From the NCBI GenBank assembly GCA_963739095.1, contig CAVTZF010000029.1, positions 62,001 through 126,000 of the forward strand: a DNA stretch of 64,000 nt. The letters are read 5' to 3'. Below, piece after piece: positions 40,968-50,178 of the stretch (the stretch's first letter is position 1; each line of letters starts with the position of its first letter). The stretch comes from JACVRW01 sp963739095 (GTDB lineage: Bacteria > Actinomycetota > Thermoleophilia > Solirubrobacterales > Thermoleophilaceae). The notes beneath the pieces are model-generated. The model did no database searches, was not told the origin of the DNA, and saw nothing but the letters and a program-made list of their open reading frames with translations. Both the position numbers and the translations under genes were made by a program.

Positions 40968-42643
40968 CGCTTCAGCCCCTCCTCGAGCACGACCTTGGCC
41001 GCCGGCGCGGCCGTCGAGCCGCCGGCGCCGGCGCGCACGAACATCACGCCGACCGCGATCTTCGGCCGGGCCACCGGCGCGAACGCCGTGAACCAGGCGT
41101 CCGTGTTGTTCGGATCGGAGGCCTCGGCGTCCGGGCCGCGCGTGTCCTCGAGCTCCGCCGTGCCCGTCTTGCCCGCGACCTTGACGCCGCCGATCGCGGA
41201 CAGCGTGCCGGTCCCGTAGCCGACGACGTCCACCATCAGCGAGGTGATGATGCCGGCCACCCGCTTCGACGTCACGCGCGTGCCGCGTTCGCCCTCGCCC
41301 GCCGCGAGCGTCGGCGGGTAGCGCACGCCGTCCGCGGCGATCACCTGGGCGACGGATGCGAGCTGGAGTGGCGTCGCGAGCGTCTTGAACTGCCCGATCG
41401 CCGTCGAGCCGATCTCGAGCGGCGTCTTGATCTCGTTCGCGGGCGGCAGCGTGCTCGGAACCTCGCCGGGAATCGACGCCTCGGCGTTCCAGCCGAAGCG
41501 CTCGGCCGTCTCGACGAGCTTCTCCGAGCCGACCTTGACGCCGAGCGGGGCGAAGACCGAGTTGCAGGAGTGCGCGAAGCTCTCGCGGAAGCTGCCGCCG
41601 CAGAACTCGCCGTTCGCGTTCTCGAGCTCGACGCCGTCGATCACCGCATGGCTCTCGACGGGGAACTCGGTCGACGGCTTCACGATTCCCTCCTCGAGGG
41701 CCGCCGTCGTGGTGACGATCTTGAAGGTCGAGCCCGGAGGCTGGGGCGCCGAGAAGGCGATGCCGGCGAGGGCGAGGATCTCGCCGTTGGTCGGGTCGAG
41801 CGCGGCGATCCCGCCGAAGCGGCCGGCCAGCCCGACCACGGCGGCCTCTTGGACCCTGGGCGAGATCGAGGTGCGAACCGCGTCCGCTTGGCGTGGTCGC
41901 GCTCGTGCGAGGACCCGCTGGCCGGCGTGCAGCTCGCCTCCGGGTTGCCCCCGCAGGCGCTCCTCGAATGCTTCCTCGAGGCCGCTCTGCCCGACCGGCC
42001 AGTCGCGCGGGAAGCCGAGCGCGTACAGGGCCTGACGCTCCTCCGCCGTCTCCTCGGGCTCCATGCTGCCCGCGATCGAGTCGGCGATACCGACGAGCGG
42101 CGACGTGCGCGCGTCCGCCGGGCCCTTGGCGAGCACGCGCCGGTTGCGCGACAGCAGCGTCCCGCGCTCCGGCGGAACGCTGCGCCGGCTGAGCCGCTCG
42201 TCGTCGCGCAGCTCGGGGAAGACGAGCCGCGGGTCCCAGTCGACGCGCTCCTCCGAGACCGGCACGAGCAGCTCGCCGGCCTGGCGCCCGAACACGCGCG
42301 TGTCGACGACAACCGGCACGACCATCTCGCCGTCGCGCTCGCCGCTCGGGTCCTCAACCTCGATCGCGGTCTGCGTGGCCGTGTCAGCGGCGCGCCGGTA
42401 GGCGGCGCGGAAGCGGCGCAGCGGATACGCGCGCTGCGCATCGTCGCTCAGGAGGGTGTACATGCCACGCAGGTCGCCACGCTCCCAGGCCTCGGTGAAG
42501 TCGGCGGCCGTGCGCTCCGACGCGCTCGTCGCGGACGACCCGACGAGCGCGCCCGCGAGCAGCGCGACGCCCGCCAACCCGCCCAGGGCAGGCAGCGCTC
42601 GATGGGTCAGACGGCGACGTCGCTCGGAGGTCAGCTCGTTCAC
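40964..42643 (-). CDS. Class B penicillin-binding protein with NTF2-like N-domain
   Basis: A 559-residue peptidoglycan transpeptidase anchored by one N-terminal helix (LPALGGLAGVALLAGALV). Residues about 45-135 look like an NTF2-like (MecA_N) domain, then a dimerisation region (RGTLLSRNRRVLA) and the transpeptidase domain with the catalytic Ser305 in PGSTFKIV (SxxK), SCN (359-361) and KTG (492-494, AGKTGTAE). All three motifs are intact. The size and N-domain resemble PBP2a/PBP3-like enzymes tied to elongation or division. It is divergent from the CvpA-protease gene. Confidence 0.93.
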   Translation of the reverse strand: MNELTSERRRRLTHRALPALGGLAGVALLAGALVGSSATSASERTAADFTEAWERGDLRGMYTLLSDDAQRAYPLRRFRAAYRRAADTATQTAIEVEDPSGERDGEMVVPVVVDTRVFGRQAGELLVPVSEERVDWDPRLVFPELRDDERLSRRSVPPERGTLLSRNRRVLAKGPADARTSPLVGIADSIAGSMEPEETAEERQALYALGFPRDWPVGQSGLEEAFEERLRGQPGGELHAGQRVLARARPRQADAVRTSISPRVQEAAVVGLAGRFGGIAALDPTNGEILALAGIAFSAPQPPGSTFKIVTTTAALEEGIVKPSTEFPVESHAVIDGVELENANGEFCGGSFRESFAHSCNSVFAPLGVKVGSEKLVETAERFGWNAEASIPGEVPSTLPPANEIKTPLEIGSTAIGQFKTLATPLQLASVAQVIAADGVRYPPTLAAGEGERGTRVTSKRVAGIITSLMVDVVGYGTGTLSAIGGVKVAGKTGTAELEDTRGPDAEASDPNNTDAWFTAFAPVARPKIAVGVMFVRAGAGGSTAAPAAKVVLEEGLKR

Positions 42644-42702
42644 GGGCGAAGGGGGACCCGAGCGATGGTAGACAGCGGTGAGGCCACTAGCCTGCCTCGC
42701 CC

Positions 42703-43848
42703 GTGACCGCGCTCGACTGGATCATCGTCGCCTTCACGGTGCTGATGGCGACATGGGGGTACGCCCAGGGGCTGATCGTCGGGGCGCTGTCGCTGGGCGG
42801 ATTCGCCGCCGGCGCCGTCCTGGGCTCGCGGCTCGGGCCGCTGGTCCTGGAGGAGGGATCGAGCTCGCCGTACGCGCCGCTGTCCGCCCTGGTCGGGGCG
42901 ATCCTGCTGGGCGGGATCCTCGCCTCGCTCGCGGAGGTGCTCGGCTTCCACCTCCGTCGCAGGCTGGGCGACGGCCTGGGCGTGCTCGACGGAGCCGGGG
43001 GCGCGCTGCTCGTCGGCTGCCTCGGCCTGTTCCTGTTCTGGGTGGGGGGAGCGGTGGCGCTCAACACTCCCGGCGCGAGCGAGCTGCGCGAGCCGATCCA
43101 GCGCTCGAAGATCCTCAGCGAGCTGAACACGGTGCTGCCGCCGTCCGGGCCGCTGATCCAGGCGCTGGCGCGCTTCGACCCGTTCCCGGCGATCGAGGGG
43201 CCGGCGGCCGACGTCCCCCCGCCGAACTCGCGCATTGCGCGCGATCCGCAGGTGCGGCGCGCCGGCGACAGCGTCGTGAAGGTGCTCGGCACGGCGTGCG
43301 GGCTGGGAGTGCAGGGGAGCGGCTGGATAGCCCCGGACGGCGTGGTCGTGACGAACGCTCACGTCGTGGCCGGCCAGGACGACACGACGGTCCAGCTGGG
43401 AGGGGAGGGCGAGCACATCGACGCGCAGGCGATCTGGTTCGACGCGCGCAACGACCTTGCGATCCTGCGCGCCCCGGGCCTCGGTGACGTGCGGCCGCTG
43501 CGGCTCAATCCGAACGGCCGCGAGGGCGACTCGGCAGCGATCCTCGGCTTCCCTGAGAACGGCCCCTACGACGTGCGGCCGGGCCGGCTCGGCCACACCT
43601 CGACGGTCGTGACGCAGGACGCCTACGGACGCGGCCCGGTCGAGCGGAGCATCACCTCGCTACGCGGCCTGGTGCGCTCGGGCAACTCGGGCGGCCCGAT
43701 GGTGGACGCGTCGGGCCGCGTCGTGACGACGATCTTCGCCGCCTCGGTTTCCGACGGCGGACGCGCCGGCTTCGGTGTGCCGGACGAGATCGTGCGCGAC
43801 GCGCTGCAGCGCGCGGGCGGTCCCGTCGACACCGGCCCGTGTGCGTGA
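42703..43848 (+). CDS. CvpA-trypsin membrane serine protease (MarP-like)
   Basis: A 381-residue protease starting at GTG 42703. Four N-terminal transmembrane helices make a CvpA-like domain (WGYAQGLIVGALSLGG onward to about residue 125), followed by an extracellular trypsin-like domain with His in VVTNAHVVAG, Asp in ARNDLAIL and Ser in VRSGNSGGPMV. Two cysteines (in GTACGLGVQGS and the C-terminal GPCA) may form a disulfide. This order matches the mycobacterial acid/oxidative-stress protease MarP. Natural substrate unknown. Confidence 0.9.
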   Translation: MTALDWIIVAFTVLMATWGYAQGLIVGALSLGGFAAGAVLGSRLGPLVLEEGSSSPYAPLSALVGAILLGGILASLAEVLGFHLRRRLGDGLGVLDGAGGALLVGCLGLFLFWVGGAVALNTPGASELREPIQRSKILSELNTVLPPSGPLIQALARFDPFPAIEGPAADVPPPNSRIARDPQVRRAGDSVVKVLGTACGLGVQGSGWIAPDGVVVTNAHVVAGQDDTTVQLGGEGEHIDAQAIWFDARNDLAILRAPGLGDVRPLRLNPNGREGDSAAILGFPENGPYDVRPGRLGHTSTVVTQDAYGRGPVERSITSLRGLVRSGNSGGPMVDASGRVVTTIFAASVSDGGRAGFGVPDEIVRDALQRAGGPVDTGPCA

Positions 43849-43881
43849 AATTGCAAGATCGGGCGCCCTGACGCGCTACAA

Positions 43882-44781
43882 ATGGTCCGGGTGCGTGTCG
43901 TGCGAACAGTCTTGCTCCAGCTGGGGGCGGCGGCGGTCCTGGGCGTCTTCGCTCTCCCGGCGGGAGGCCAGGTCCCCTCTCTGCCATCGCCGCCGAGGGG
44001 TACGCCACCCGACCGCGCGCAGGTCGACCCGAACCCGTGCATCGGCCCAAACGCGGCCCGGCTGCGCTGCCCGGACCTCGTCATGCGGCGGCCCTACGGG
44101 CTGTACACGGACCGGCTGACGAAGCCGGGCAGCACCGTCCTGCGCGCCGGCAACGTGATCGACAGCATCGGGCGCGGGCCCGCCGAGCTGCGCGGGGAGC
44201 GGGCGACCCGGCGCACGATGAACGCCTATCAGCGCATCCACACCGTGGGCGGCGGGCTGCTCTCGATCGACACGCACGCCCGTCTCCAGTTCAAGTTCGC
44301 GCACCAGCAGCGCTACTGGTGGAAGTTCCACGACGCGGCTCGCTTCGAGCTCTGGCGCGTCGACTCGCGCGGCCGGCGCACCGTCAAGGTGCGCACCGGC
44401 CCGAAGGTGTCCTACTGCCTGCGTGATCTCACGCGCACGCGTCCCCAGCTCAGCCACTCGCCGCGCCGTCCCGTCTACCCCTCCTGCAGCAACAACAGCA
44501 GGGCGGAGGGCGTGACGCTCGGCACCTCGCCCGGCTGGGCCGACATCTACCCGCCCGCCTATCCGGAGCAGTGGATCGACGTGACCGGCCTGCGCGGCTG
44601 CTTCGCGTACGTGCACATCGCCGATCCCGAGAACGGGATCTTCGAGTCCAACGAGGACAACAACGAGGCCCAGACGATCGTGCGGCTGCCCTTCGAGGCG
44701 AGGAGTCGCCGGCATGGCTGCAAGGGCAGCGACCGCGGCCGGACCTTCGATCCGACCGACGACTACTACACGGTCGGTTAG
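43882..44781 (+). CDS. Secreted lysyl-oxidase-like protein without the copper histidines
   Basis: A 299-residue exported protein (signal peptide about residues 1-30). It aligns by pattern with bacterial lysyl oxidases: CLRDL, GWADIYPPAYPEQWIDVTGL, and the ending NEDNNEAQTIVRLP are characteristic. The copper 'talon', normally HxHxH in a GHRHWH-type segment, is replaced here by R144-Y-W-W147 in QQRYWWKFHDAARFEL, so a copper site is not expected. It may be a structural or binding relative. Six cysteines could form disulfides. It is 33 bases after the protease gene. Confidence 0.72.
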   Translation: MVRVRVVRTVLLQLGAAAVLGVFALPAGGQVPSLPSPPRGTPPDRAQVDPNPCIGPNAARLRCPDLVMRRPYGLYTDRLTKPGSTVLRAGNVIDSIGRGPAELRGERATRRTMNAYQRIHTVGGGLLSIDTHARLQFKFAHQQRYWWKFHDAARFELWRVDSRGRRTVKVRTGPKVSYCLRDLTRTRPQLSHSPRRPVYPSCSNNSRAEGVTLGTSPGWADIYPPAYPEQWIDVTGLRGCFAYVHIADPENGIFESNEDNNEAQTIVRLPFEARSRRHGCKGSDRGRTFDPTDDYYTVG

Positions 44782-44841
44782 AGCGCGCGGCGACAGGGCA
44801 TGTTTGGCTAGTGGCGCGGCCGCGGGCCGCGTGGAGGGAGT

Positions 44842-45045
44842 ATGCCGACATTTCGCTGCACATCCTGCGACCGCCGGGTCGACAGCCCCGTGGTAATCGG
44901 GGCGGGCGACTGCCCGCATTGCGGCGGCGATGTCGTGTACGACATCCACGGCGAAGGCTCGTCCGGCCGCGGGCGCGACGGGGCTGATGAGCCCGGGGAG
45001 ACCCCCCGGTACGGGCGGTTGCTGCGGCGCATCCTGCGCAGGTGA
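44842..45045 (+). CDS. Small zinc-ribbon protein
   Basis: A 67-residue protein with a clean CxxC...CxxC ribbon: MPTFRCTSCDRRVDSPVV then GDCPHCGGDVVY. The C-terminal 30 residues are Gly/Asp/Arg-rich and end in basic RRILRR. GGAGGGAG precedes ATG 44842. It is 16 bases before a hairpin and lies just ahead of the GGDEF-EAL gene. It may be a nucleic-acid or protein-binding small zinc protein. No further function can be given. Confidence 0.65.
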   Translation: MPTFRCTSCDRRVDSPVVIGAGDCPHCGGDVVYDIHGEGSSGRGRDGADEPGETPRYGRLLRRILRR

Positions 45046-45051
45046 CCCAGG

Positions 45052-45068
45052 TACCCCTTTTTGGGGTA
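45052..45068. repeat. T-loop hairpin between zinc-ribbon and GGDEF-EAL genes
   Basis: TACCCC-ttttt-GGGGTA is a perfect 6-base-pair stem with a five-T loop, six bases after the zinc-ribbon stop. There is no T-run downstream, so it is a poor terminator. It sits 38 bases before ATG 45106 and could affect translation of the second-messenger enzyme. Function unknown. Confidence 0.35.
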
Positions 45069-45105
45069 TTCAGTTGAGCCTCAGGGACGCCGATCACGCG
45101 TGGGA

Positions 45106-47079
45106 ATGCGAAATCGCGTGCCCCACCTCAGCCTGCTGACGCAGTTCAGCATTCTCAGCCTGCTGTGCGTGGTCGCTCTCGGCGCGGCGCTCGTGCTCGT
45201 GCTGCGCGATCAGATCCACGATCGCGCCGCGGCGAACTCGCGCGTGAGCGCGCGGAGCATCGCGAACGACATCGCCGACCAGCACGTGACCGGCCGCGAC
45301 ATCGAGCGCGGCCTCTCCAAGGAGAAGCTGAACGCAATCGACCGGCGCATCGAGACGCTCGTGCTCCGGGGCAGGGTCCAGACGGCGAAGATCTACGACC
45401 CGGAGGGGCAGATCGTCTACTCCTTCGATCACCGCGAGATCGGGCACCGCGACCTCAGCGAGGAGGTACAGCTGGCGCTCGAGGGGCACACGCAGGCCGC
45501 CTTCGAGGGAGTGCACGACGCGCCCGCCGCGATGGGCCGCGTCTACGAGGTCTACGTCCCGCTGCACCTCATCGGCGACCGCGAGCCGGCCGGCGTCTTC
45601 GAGGTCTACATGCCTTACGCGCCAATCGCGGCACAGATCGACAAGGACTCGCGCAGGCTCTACCCGGTCCTGATCGCCGGGCTTGCGCTCCTCTACCTGG
45701 TGCTCTTCCCGATCGTCGCGCGTGCCTCGCGCAAGCTGCGGCGGCACGCGGAGACGAGCCACCACCAGGCGCTCCACGACGACCTCACCGGCATCGCGAA
45801 CCGCCGCCAGCTGCTGCGCCGGCTCGAGCACGAGATCGAGAGCGCATCGGCGGTCGATCGCAGCTTCGCGCTGCTCATGCTCGACCTGGACCGCTTCAAG
45901 GAGGTCAACGACGCGCTCGGCCACGGCCACGGCGACCGGCTGCTGCGCGACGTCGCGGCCCGGCTCGCGACGACGGTGCGCCACGGCGACCTGCTGGCTC
46001 GGCTCGGCGGCGACGAGTTCGCGCTGCTGCTCGCGGACGTGTCCGGCGCGGCCGGCGCGATCGAGGTCGCCGGCCGGGTCAAGGACGTGCTGCACGACGA
46101 GTTCGTGCTCGGCGGCGTGCCGCTGCTCGTCGAGGCGAGCGTCGGAATCGCGATCTTCCCGGAGCACGGCGGCGACGCCGAGACGCTGCTGCAGGCCGCC
46201 GACATCGCCATGTACGCGGCCAAGCGCTCGGGGACCCACTTCGAGCTCTACATGCCCGAGCGCGACCGCCGCGGGCCGGACCGCGTGACGCGGCTTGGCG
46301 AGCTGCGCAGGGCGCTCGCCGAGGAGGAGCTCGTGCTCTTCTACCAGCCGAAGGTCGACCTCCGGCGCGGCGAGGTGTCGGGGGCCGAGGCGCTGATTCG
46401 CTGGCAGCACCCCGAGCTGGGATTGATCCCGCCGATGGAGTTCCTGCCGCTGGCGGAGCAGACCGGCCTGATCGGACCGCTCACGACCTACGTGATCAGC
46501 GCCGCGCTGAAGCAGGCGCGCGAGTGGGCCCTCGAAGGTCTCGACGTGCCGGTCGCTGTCAACGTGAGCGAGCGCAGCCTGCTCGACTCGCGCTTCCCGG
46601 TCGAGGTCGAGTCGCTGCTCGAGCGCTGGGGCGTGCCGGGCGAGCAGCTCCAGCTCGAGCTCACCGAGCGCGGCCTGATCGCCGACGTCGTGACCGCCAT
46701 GGACGTGATCGAGCGCCTCTGCGCACTCGGCGTGCGCATCTCGATCGACGACTTCGGGACCGGCTACTCGTCGCTCGGCCGGCTCGTCGAGCTGCCGATC
46801 CAGGAGCTCAAGATCGACCGCAGCTTCGTCATGGACATGGACGGCGACGGCCCGGGCGCGGCGATCGTGCGCTCGACGATCGACCTGGGCCATCACCTCG
46901 GCCTCGAGGTCGTCGCCGAGGGCGTCGAGACCGAGGAGCAGCTGCGCGAGCTGCGCACCCTCGGGTGCGACGGTGCGCAGGGCTTCCACCTGCTGCGCCC
47001 GCTGCCGGCCGATGAGGTCGCAGCCTGGCTGCACGAGCGCGCCCAGGCGCTCGGCGGCCGTTCCGCCGAGCCGGTCTGA
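45106..47079 (+). CDS. Membrane GGDEF-EAL c-di-GMP enzyme
   Basis: A 657-residue protein. Two transmembrane helices (about residues 8-30 and 188-208) enclose an extracytoplasmic sensor. The GGDEF domain carries GGDEF at 301-305 with the RxxD inhibitory I-site (RHGD, 292-295) five residues before, so a cyclase activity with product inhibition is likely. The EAL domain has GAEALIRW (Glu428) and DDFGTGYSS, so a phosphodiesterase activity is also likely. ATG 45106 is chosen; GTG 45100 and TTG 45061 are alternatives. A bifunctional c-di-GMP protein is inferred. Confidence 0.92.
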   Translation: MRNRVPHLSLLTQFSILSLLCVVALGAALVLVLRDQIHDRAAANSRVSARSIANDIADQHVTGRDIERGLSKEKLNAIDRRIETLVLRGRVQTAKIYDPEGQIVYSFDHREIGHRDLSEEVQLALEGHTQAAFEGVHDAPAAMGRVYEVYVPLHLIGDREPAGVFEVYMPYAPIAAQIDKDSRRLYPVLIAGLALLYLVLFPIVARASRKLRRHAETSHHQALHDDLTGIANRRQLLRRLEHEIESASAVDRSFALLMLDLDRFKEVNDALGHGHGDRLLRDVAARLATTVRHGDLLARLGGDEFALLLADVSGAAGAIEVAGRVKDVLHDEFVLGGVPLLVEASVGIAIFPEHGGDAETLLQAADIAMYAAKRSGTHFELYMPERDRRGPDRVTRLGELRRALAEEELVLFYQPKVDLRRGEVSGAEALIRWQHPELGLIPPMEFLPLAEQTGLIGPLTTYVISAALKQAREWALEGLDVPVAVNVSERSLLDSRFPVEVESLLERWGVPGEQLQLELTERGLIADVVTAMDVIERLCALGVRISIDDFGTGYSSLGRLVELPIQELKIDRSFVMDMDGDGPGAAIVRSTIDLGHHLGLEVVAEGVETEEQLRELRTLGCDGAQGFHLLRPLPADEVAAWLHERAQALGGRSAEPV

Positions 47080-48642
47080 TCAGGGCCGCGTCGGCGGGCC
47101 CGAGGGCGGCGTGCCGGGCACGCGCGGGCAGTTCTGGCCCGGGATGCAGTTGCTCGGGGGCGGCTCCTCGGGCGGCGGGTCCACTATCACGGGCGGCTCC
47201 GGCTCGGGCGGCTGAGGCTCGGGCGGATCGGGCGGCGGGTCGGTCACGACCGGCGGGTCGTCACCGCCGAGGCGCTCGCCGCCGCCTCCGTCCTGCTTGC
47301 GGGCGGCGCCGTCGTCGCTGCCGCCCTGGGTTCCGCCCCCGCCACCGCCGCTGGGTGTGGAGGGCGAGTTGCCGGACGCCGGCTGCGACTCGTCGTCCGA
47401 CTGCGGCTCGCCGGGCGCCGCTGCGGGGGCGCCCTGAGGGCTGCCGGCCTTCTTCTTGGCCGGCTGCTCCTTCTTCGGCTTCTCCTGCTTGGGCTCGGGG
47501 GCGGGTTCCTCCGCGGTCTCGGCGGGCTGCTCGTCCGCCACCGGGACGGCCTCCTCGACCTTGGTGCCGTCACCGAGGCCGGCCGCGAAGCCGACCAGCA
47601 GGAGCACCGCCGCGAGGGCCCCGACCAGCGCCAGATCGCGCCTGCGATGACGGCTGAGCGAGGCGCGTGCGCTGCCCGGCTGCGCCCCGCCGGCGGCGCC
47701 ACCACCGGCGGCCGCCTTGAGCCGGGCGCGCAATCCCTGGGGGGCGCTCATGCGCGCCTCGTGGCGCGCGATCACGTCGCTCCAGTCGGCGCCGACGGCC
47801 TCGGCCGCGTTTGCGACCGTCTCGCGGAAGAGGAGCGGGCCGGCGGCCACCGGCAGCCAGGCGCGGTACGAGATCCCGGCCTCCTCCATCGCGTCGCGCG
47901 CGAGCGGACAGGTCTCGCACGAGCGCATGTGCTCGTCGAGCCACCCGTCATCCTCGCTCGCCTGGCCGTCCTGGCGCGCCGCCAGCAGGGCGAGCGAGCG
48001 CTCGCAGTCCGCCGACGAGGTCGCGACCGACGCCAGCGCCGTGCCGCGTAGCGCGTCGCGCAGGCTGATGCGCGCCCGCGAGATCAGCTGCGCCACGGAG
48101 TTGCGGTTCATCTCCATGAGCTCGGCGATCTCGTCGTAGGAGAGGTCCTCGAGCTCGCGCAGGACGAGCACCTCGCGCTGGCGCGCGGGCAGCTGGGCGT
48201 TGGCGTCGCGGATCTCGTCCTGGCGCGCGGCGAGCAGGACGTTGCGCTCCGGGTCGTCGTGCGGGTCGCCCGGCTCGAAGCCGATGCCGCCGCCGCCGAC
48301 CCCGCCGCCGACCGGCACGGCACCTTCGGCGATGTCGTCGCTCGGTTCGGCGCGCTTGCGGCGCTCGATCAGGTCGTAGCAGGCGTGCCGCGCCGAGGTG
48401 AACAGGTAGGAGCCGAAGGCGAGGTCGCGGCCCTCGAGCTTCGGCAGCCGCTTGAGGACGTTGACGAAGGCCTCCTGCGTGGCGTCGGCGGCGTCGTCCT
48501 CGGAGCCGAGGATGCGCAGGCACAGGTTGTACGCGCGCTTCTCGTAGCGGCTGTAGAGCGTTGCGAACGCGTCGCCGTCACCCGCAACGGCGCGCTGAGC
48601 CAGTCTCGCTTCGTCTGCGGAGCGCTCCTCCGCGGGGGCCAT
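47080..48642 (-). CDS. ECF sigma factor fused to zinc finger, TM helix and secreted tail
   Basis: A 520-residue protein. Residues 1-200 are an ECF sigma factor: region 2 with LCLRILGSEDDAADATQEAF and region 4 LPARQREVLVLRELEDLSYD then a helix-turn-helix. From 210 to 250 there is an anti-sigma zinc finger (Cys213, then H238-x3-C242-x2-C245, HMRSCETC). A transmembrane helix follows (about 337-357, LALVGALAAVLLLVGFAAGL) and then a 165-residue Pro/Glu/Gly-rich tail outside. Sigma and membrane-bound anti-sigma functions thus sit in one chain. Start ATG 48642. It abuts the GGDEF-EAL gene end. Confidence 0.88.
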   Translation of the reverse strand: MAPAEERSADEARLAQRAVAGDGDAFATLYSRYEKRAYNLCLRILGSEDDAADATQEAFVNVLKRLPKLEGRDLAFGSYLFTSARHACYDLIERRKRAEPSDDIAEGAVPVGGGVGGGGIGFEPGDPHDDPERNVLLAARQDEIRDANAQLPARQREVLVLRELEDLSYDEIAELMEMNRNSVAQLISRARISLRDALRGTALASVATSSADCERSLALLAARQDGQASEDDGWLDEHMRSCETCPLARDAMEEAGISYRAWLPVAAGPLLFRETVANAAEAVGADWSDVIARHEARMSAPQGLRARLKAAAGGGAAGGAQPGSARASLSRHRRRDLALVGALAAVLLLVGFAAGLGDGTKVEEAVPVADEQPAETAEEPAPEPKQEKPKKEQPAKKKAGSPQGAPAAAPGEPQSDDESQPASGNSPSTPSGGGGGGTQGGSDDGAARKQDGGGGERLGGDDPPVVTDPPPDPPEPQPPEPEPPVIVDPPPEEPPPSNCIPGQNCPRVPGTPPSGPPTRP

Positions 48643-48750
48643 TCTCTTGAAGGTACTACGGGTTCGCCCGGAATCGAGGACGGGCGCTCTGCACGGCTGG
48701 ATTGCGATCGCCATCGACCCTCCAACCGGCGAGCCGACGGCGAATTACGC

Positions 48751-50136
48751 TCAGCGGGCCAAATGCATCCCGAGCGCCCGTGGCGCGGCCGCCGCGGCGG
48801 CGCTGAGCGCGTCCGGGCGCTCGCCCCTCTCCTTGGCCGCCTCCACCCGCAGGAGCGCCGAGCGCACGGCCGCACCGCCCAGCCAGGCGAGCGGCTCCGG
48901 GGGCACCCAGGCGCCCGCGTCCGCGCCCACGATCGGCAGGCGCGTGAGCTCGTCGCGGCGGTCGAGCGCGAGCGAGGCGAGCGTGCGCCCGGCGAGCTGA
49001 GAGGGGCCGACGCCGTTGCCCGTGAAGCCGAAGGCGTAGTGCACGGGGGCGTCCTGGAAGCTGCCGATCTGCGGGATGTGCGAGGGGGAGACGTCGATGG
49101 GCCCACCCCACGCGTGCGTCAGGCGGCGACCCTTCACCCCCGGGAAGATGCGCTCGAGGCCGGCGGCCACCTGGCGAGCGACGTCGGCGTCGACCTCGAC
49201 GCGGCCGTTGACGCGTGCTCCGCAGGCCAGCCGCCCGCCTCCCCAGCCGAGCACGATGCGACCGTCGGGCGTCGTGCGGAAGTAGTGCAGCAGCAGGCGC
49301 CCGTCGGTGATGCACTCGCCGCCGGTCCAGCCGACCTCCTCGAGCACGTCCGGCACCGGCTCGGTCATCACGATGTGGGAGGAGGTGACGGTCAGGCGCG
49401 AGCTGAGCCCGTCGACGGCGCGCGTGCGCGGGCCGACGGCCAGCACCGCCGCGGACGCGCGCACCGAGCCGCCGTCCTCCGTGCGGGCGACGACGCCGCC
49501 GCGGTCGCCGCCGACCCCCGACACGCGCGAGCGCTCGAAGATCCGCACACCGCGCTCGAGCAGCTTCGCCCGCAGCCCGAGTGCCAGCCGCGCGGGCTGG
49601 AGCGTCGCGAAGTCCGGAACGAACACCCCGCGCCGGAAGACGGGTGAGTCGCAGCGCGCCCGCACCTGCTCCTCCGTGAGCTCCTGGACGGCCTCGGGCG
49701 CTCCGAGCTCGGCGGCGGCGCGCACCGAGCTGCGGCCGGCCTCGTCGAAGGCGGCCGCGGTCGAGACGCAGATGTAGCCGGCCTGCCGGAACCAGGCGTC
49801 GACGCCGTTCTCCTCGCACCAGCCCCCGATCTCGGAGACGCTCCGGCTCGCAGCGTCGAGCAGCGCGCGCGCCGGTGCCGCGCCGAAGCGCTCCTTGAGC
49901 GCGTGCGCGGCCAGCCACATCGACTCGCAGAAGCCACCGTTGCGCCCGCTCGGACCGTGGCCGCATAGGCCGCTCTCGAGCAGCACGACCCGCGCCGAGG
50001 GGTCCGCCTGGAGCACGTGCCAGGCGCTCCACATGCCCGTGTAGCCGCCGCCGATCACGACCACGTCGGCGTCCAGCGAGGCGCTCAGCGGGGGGAGTGA
50101 TTCGACACGCCCGGCCTCCTCCAGCCACCACCCCAT
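48751..50136 (-). CDS. FAD-dependent oxidoreductase (DAO family)
   Basis: A 461-residue flavoenzyme of the glycine/D-amino-acid oxidase (DAO) family. The FAD loop is ADVVVIGGGYTGMWSAWHVL; SGRNGGFCES is the glycine-rich segment after the first helix typical of GABA/putrescine oxidase-like (PuuB) members; the C-terminal HYAFGFTGNGVGPSQLAGRT closes the FAD site. ATG 50136 is preferred over the GTG-containing frame upstream, because the topoisomerase gene is divergent from here. Substrate likely a primary or secondary amine, by family only. Confidence 0.87.
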   Translation of the reverse strand: MGWWLEEAGRVESLPPLSASLDADVVVIGGGYTGMWSAWHVLQADPSARVVLLESGLCGHGPSGRNGGFCESMWLAAHALKERFGAAPARALLDAASRSVSEIGGWCEENGVDAWFRQAGYICVSTAAAFDEAGRSSVRAAAELGAPEAVQELTEEQVRARCDSPVFRRGVFVPDFATLQPARLALGLRAKLLERGVRIFERSRVSGVGGDRGGVVARTEDGGSVRASAAVLAVGPRTRAVDGLSSRLTVTSSHIVMTEPVPDVLEEVGWTGGECITDGRLLLHYFRTTPDGRIVLGWGGGRLACGARVNGRVEVDADVARQVAAGLERIFPGVKGRRLTHAWGGPIDVSPSHIPQIGSFQDAPVHYAFGFTGNGVGPSQLAGRTLASLALDRRDELTRLPIVGADAGAWVPPEPLAWLGGAAVRSALLRVEAAKERGERPDALSAAAAAAPRALGMHLAR

Positions 50137-50178
50137 CGCATCGTGGCGGCCTATGTGCGTATCGTGGATACCCATCCC

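Noticed and set aside
45094..47034. 646-codon minus-strand frame opposite the GGDEF-EAL gene
   Set aside because: Shadow frame; the plus-strand protein has complete GGDEF, I-site and EAL motifs.
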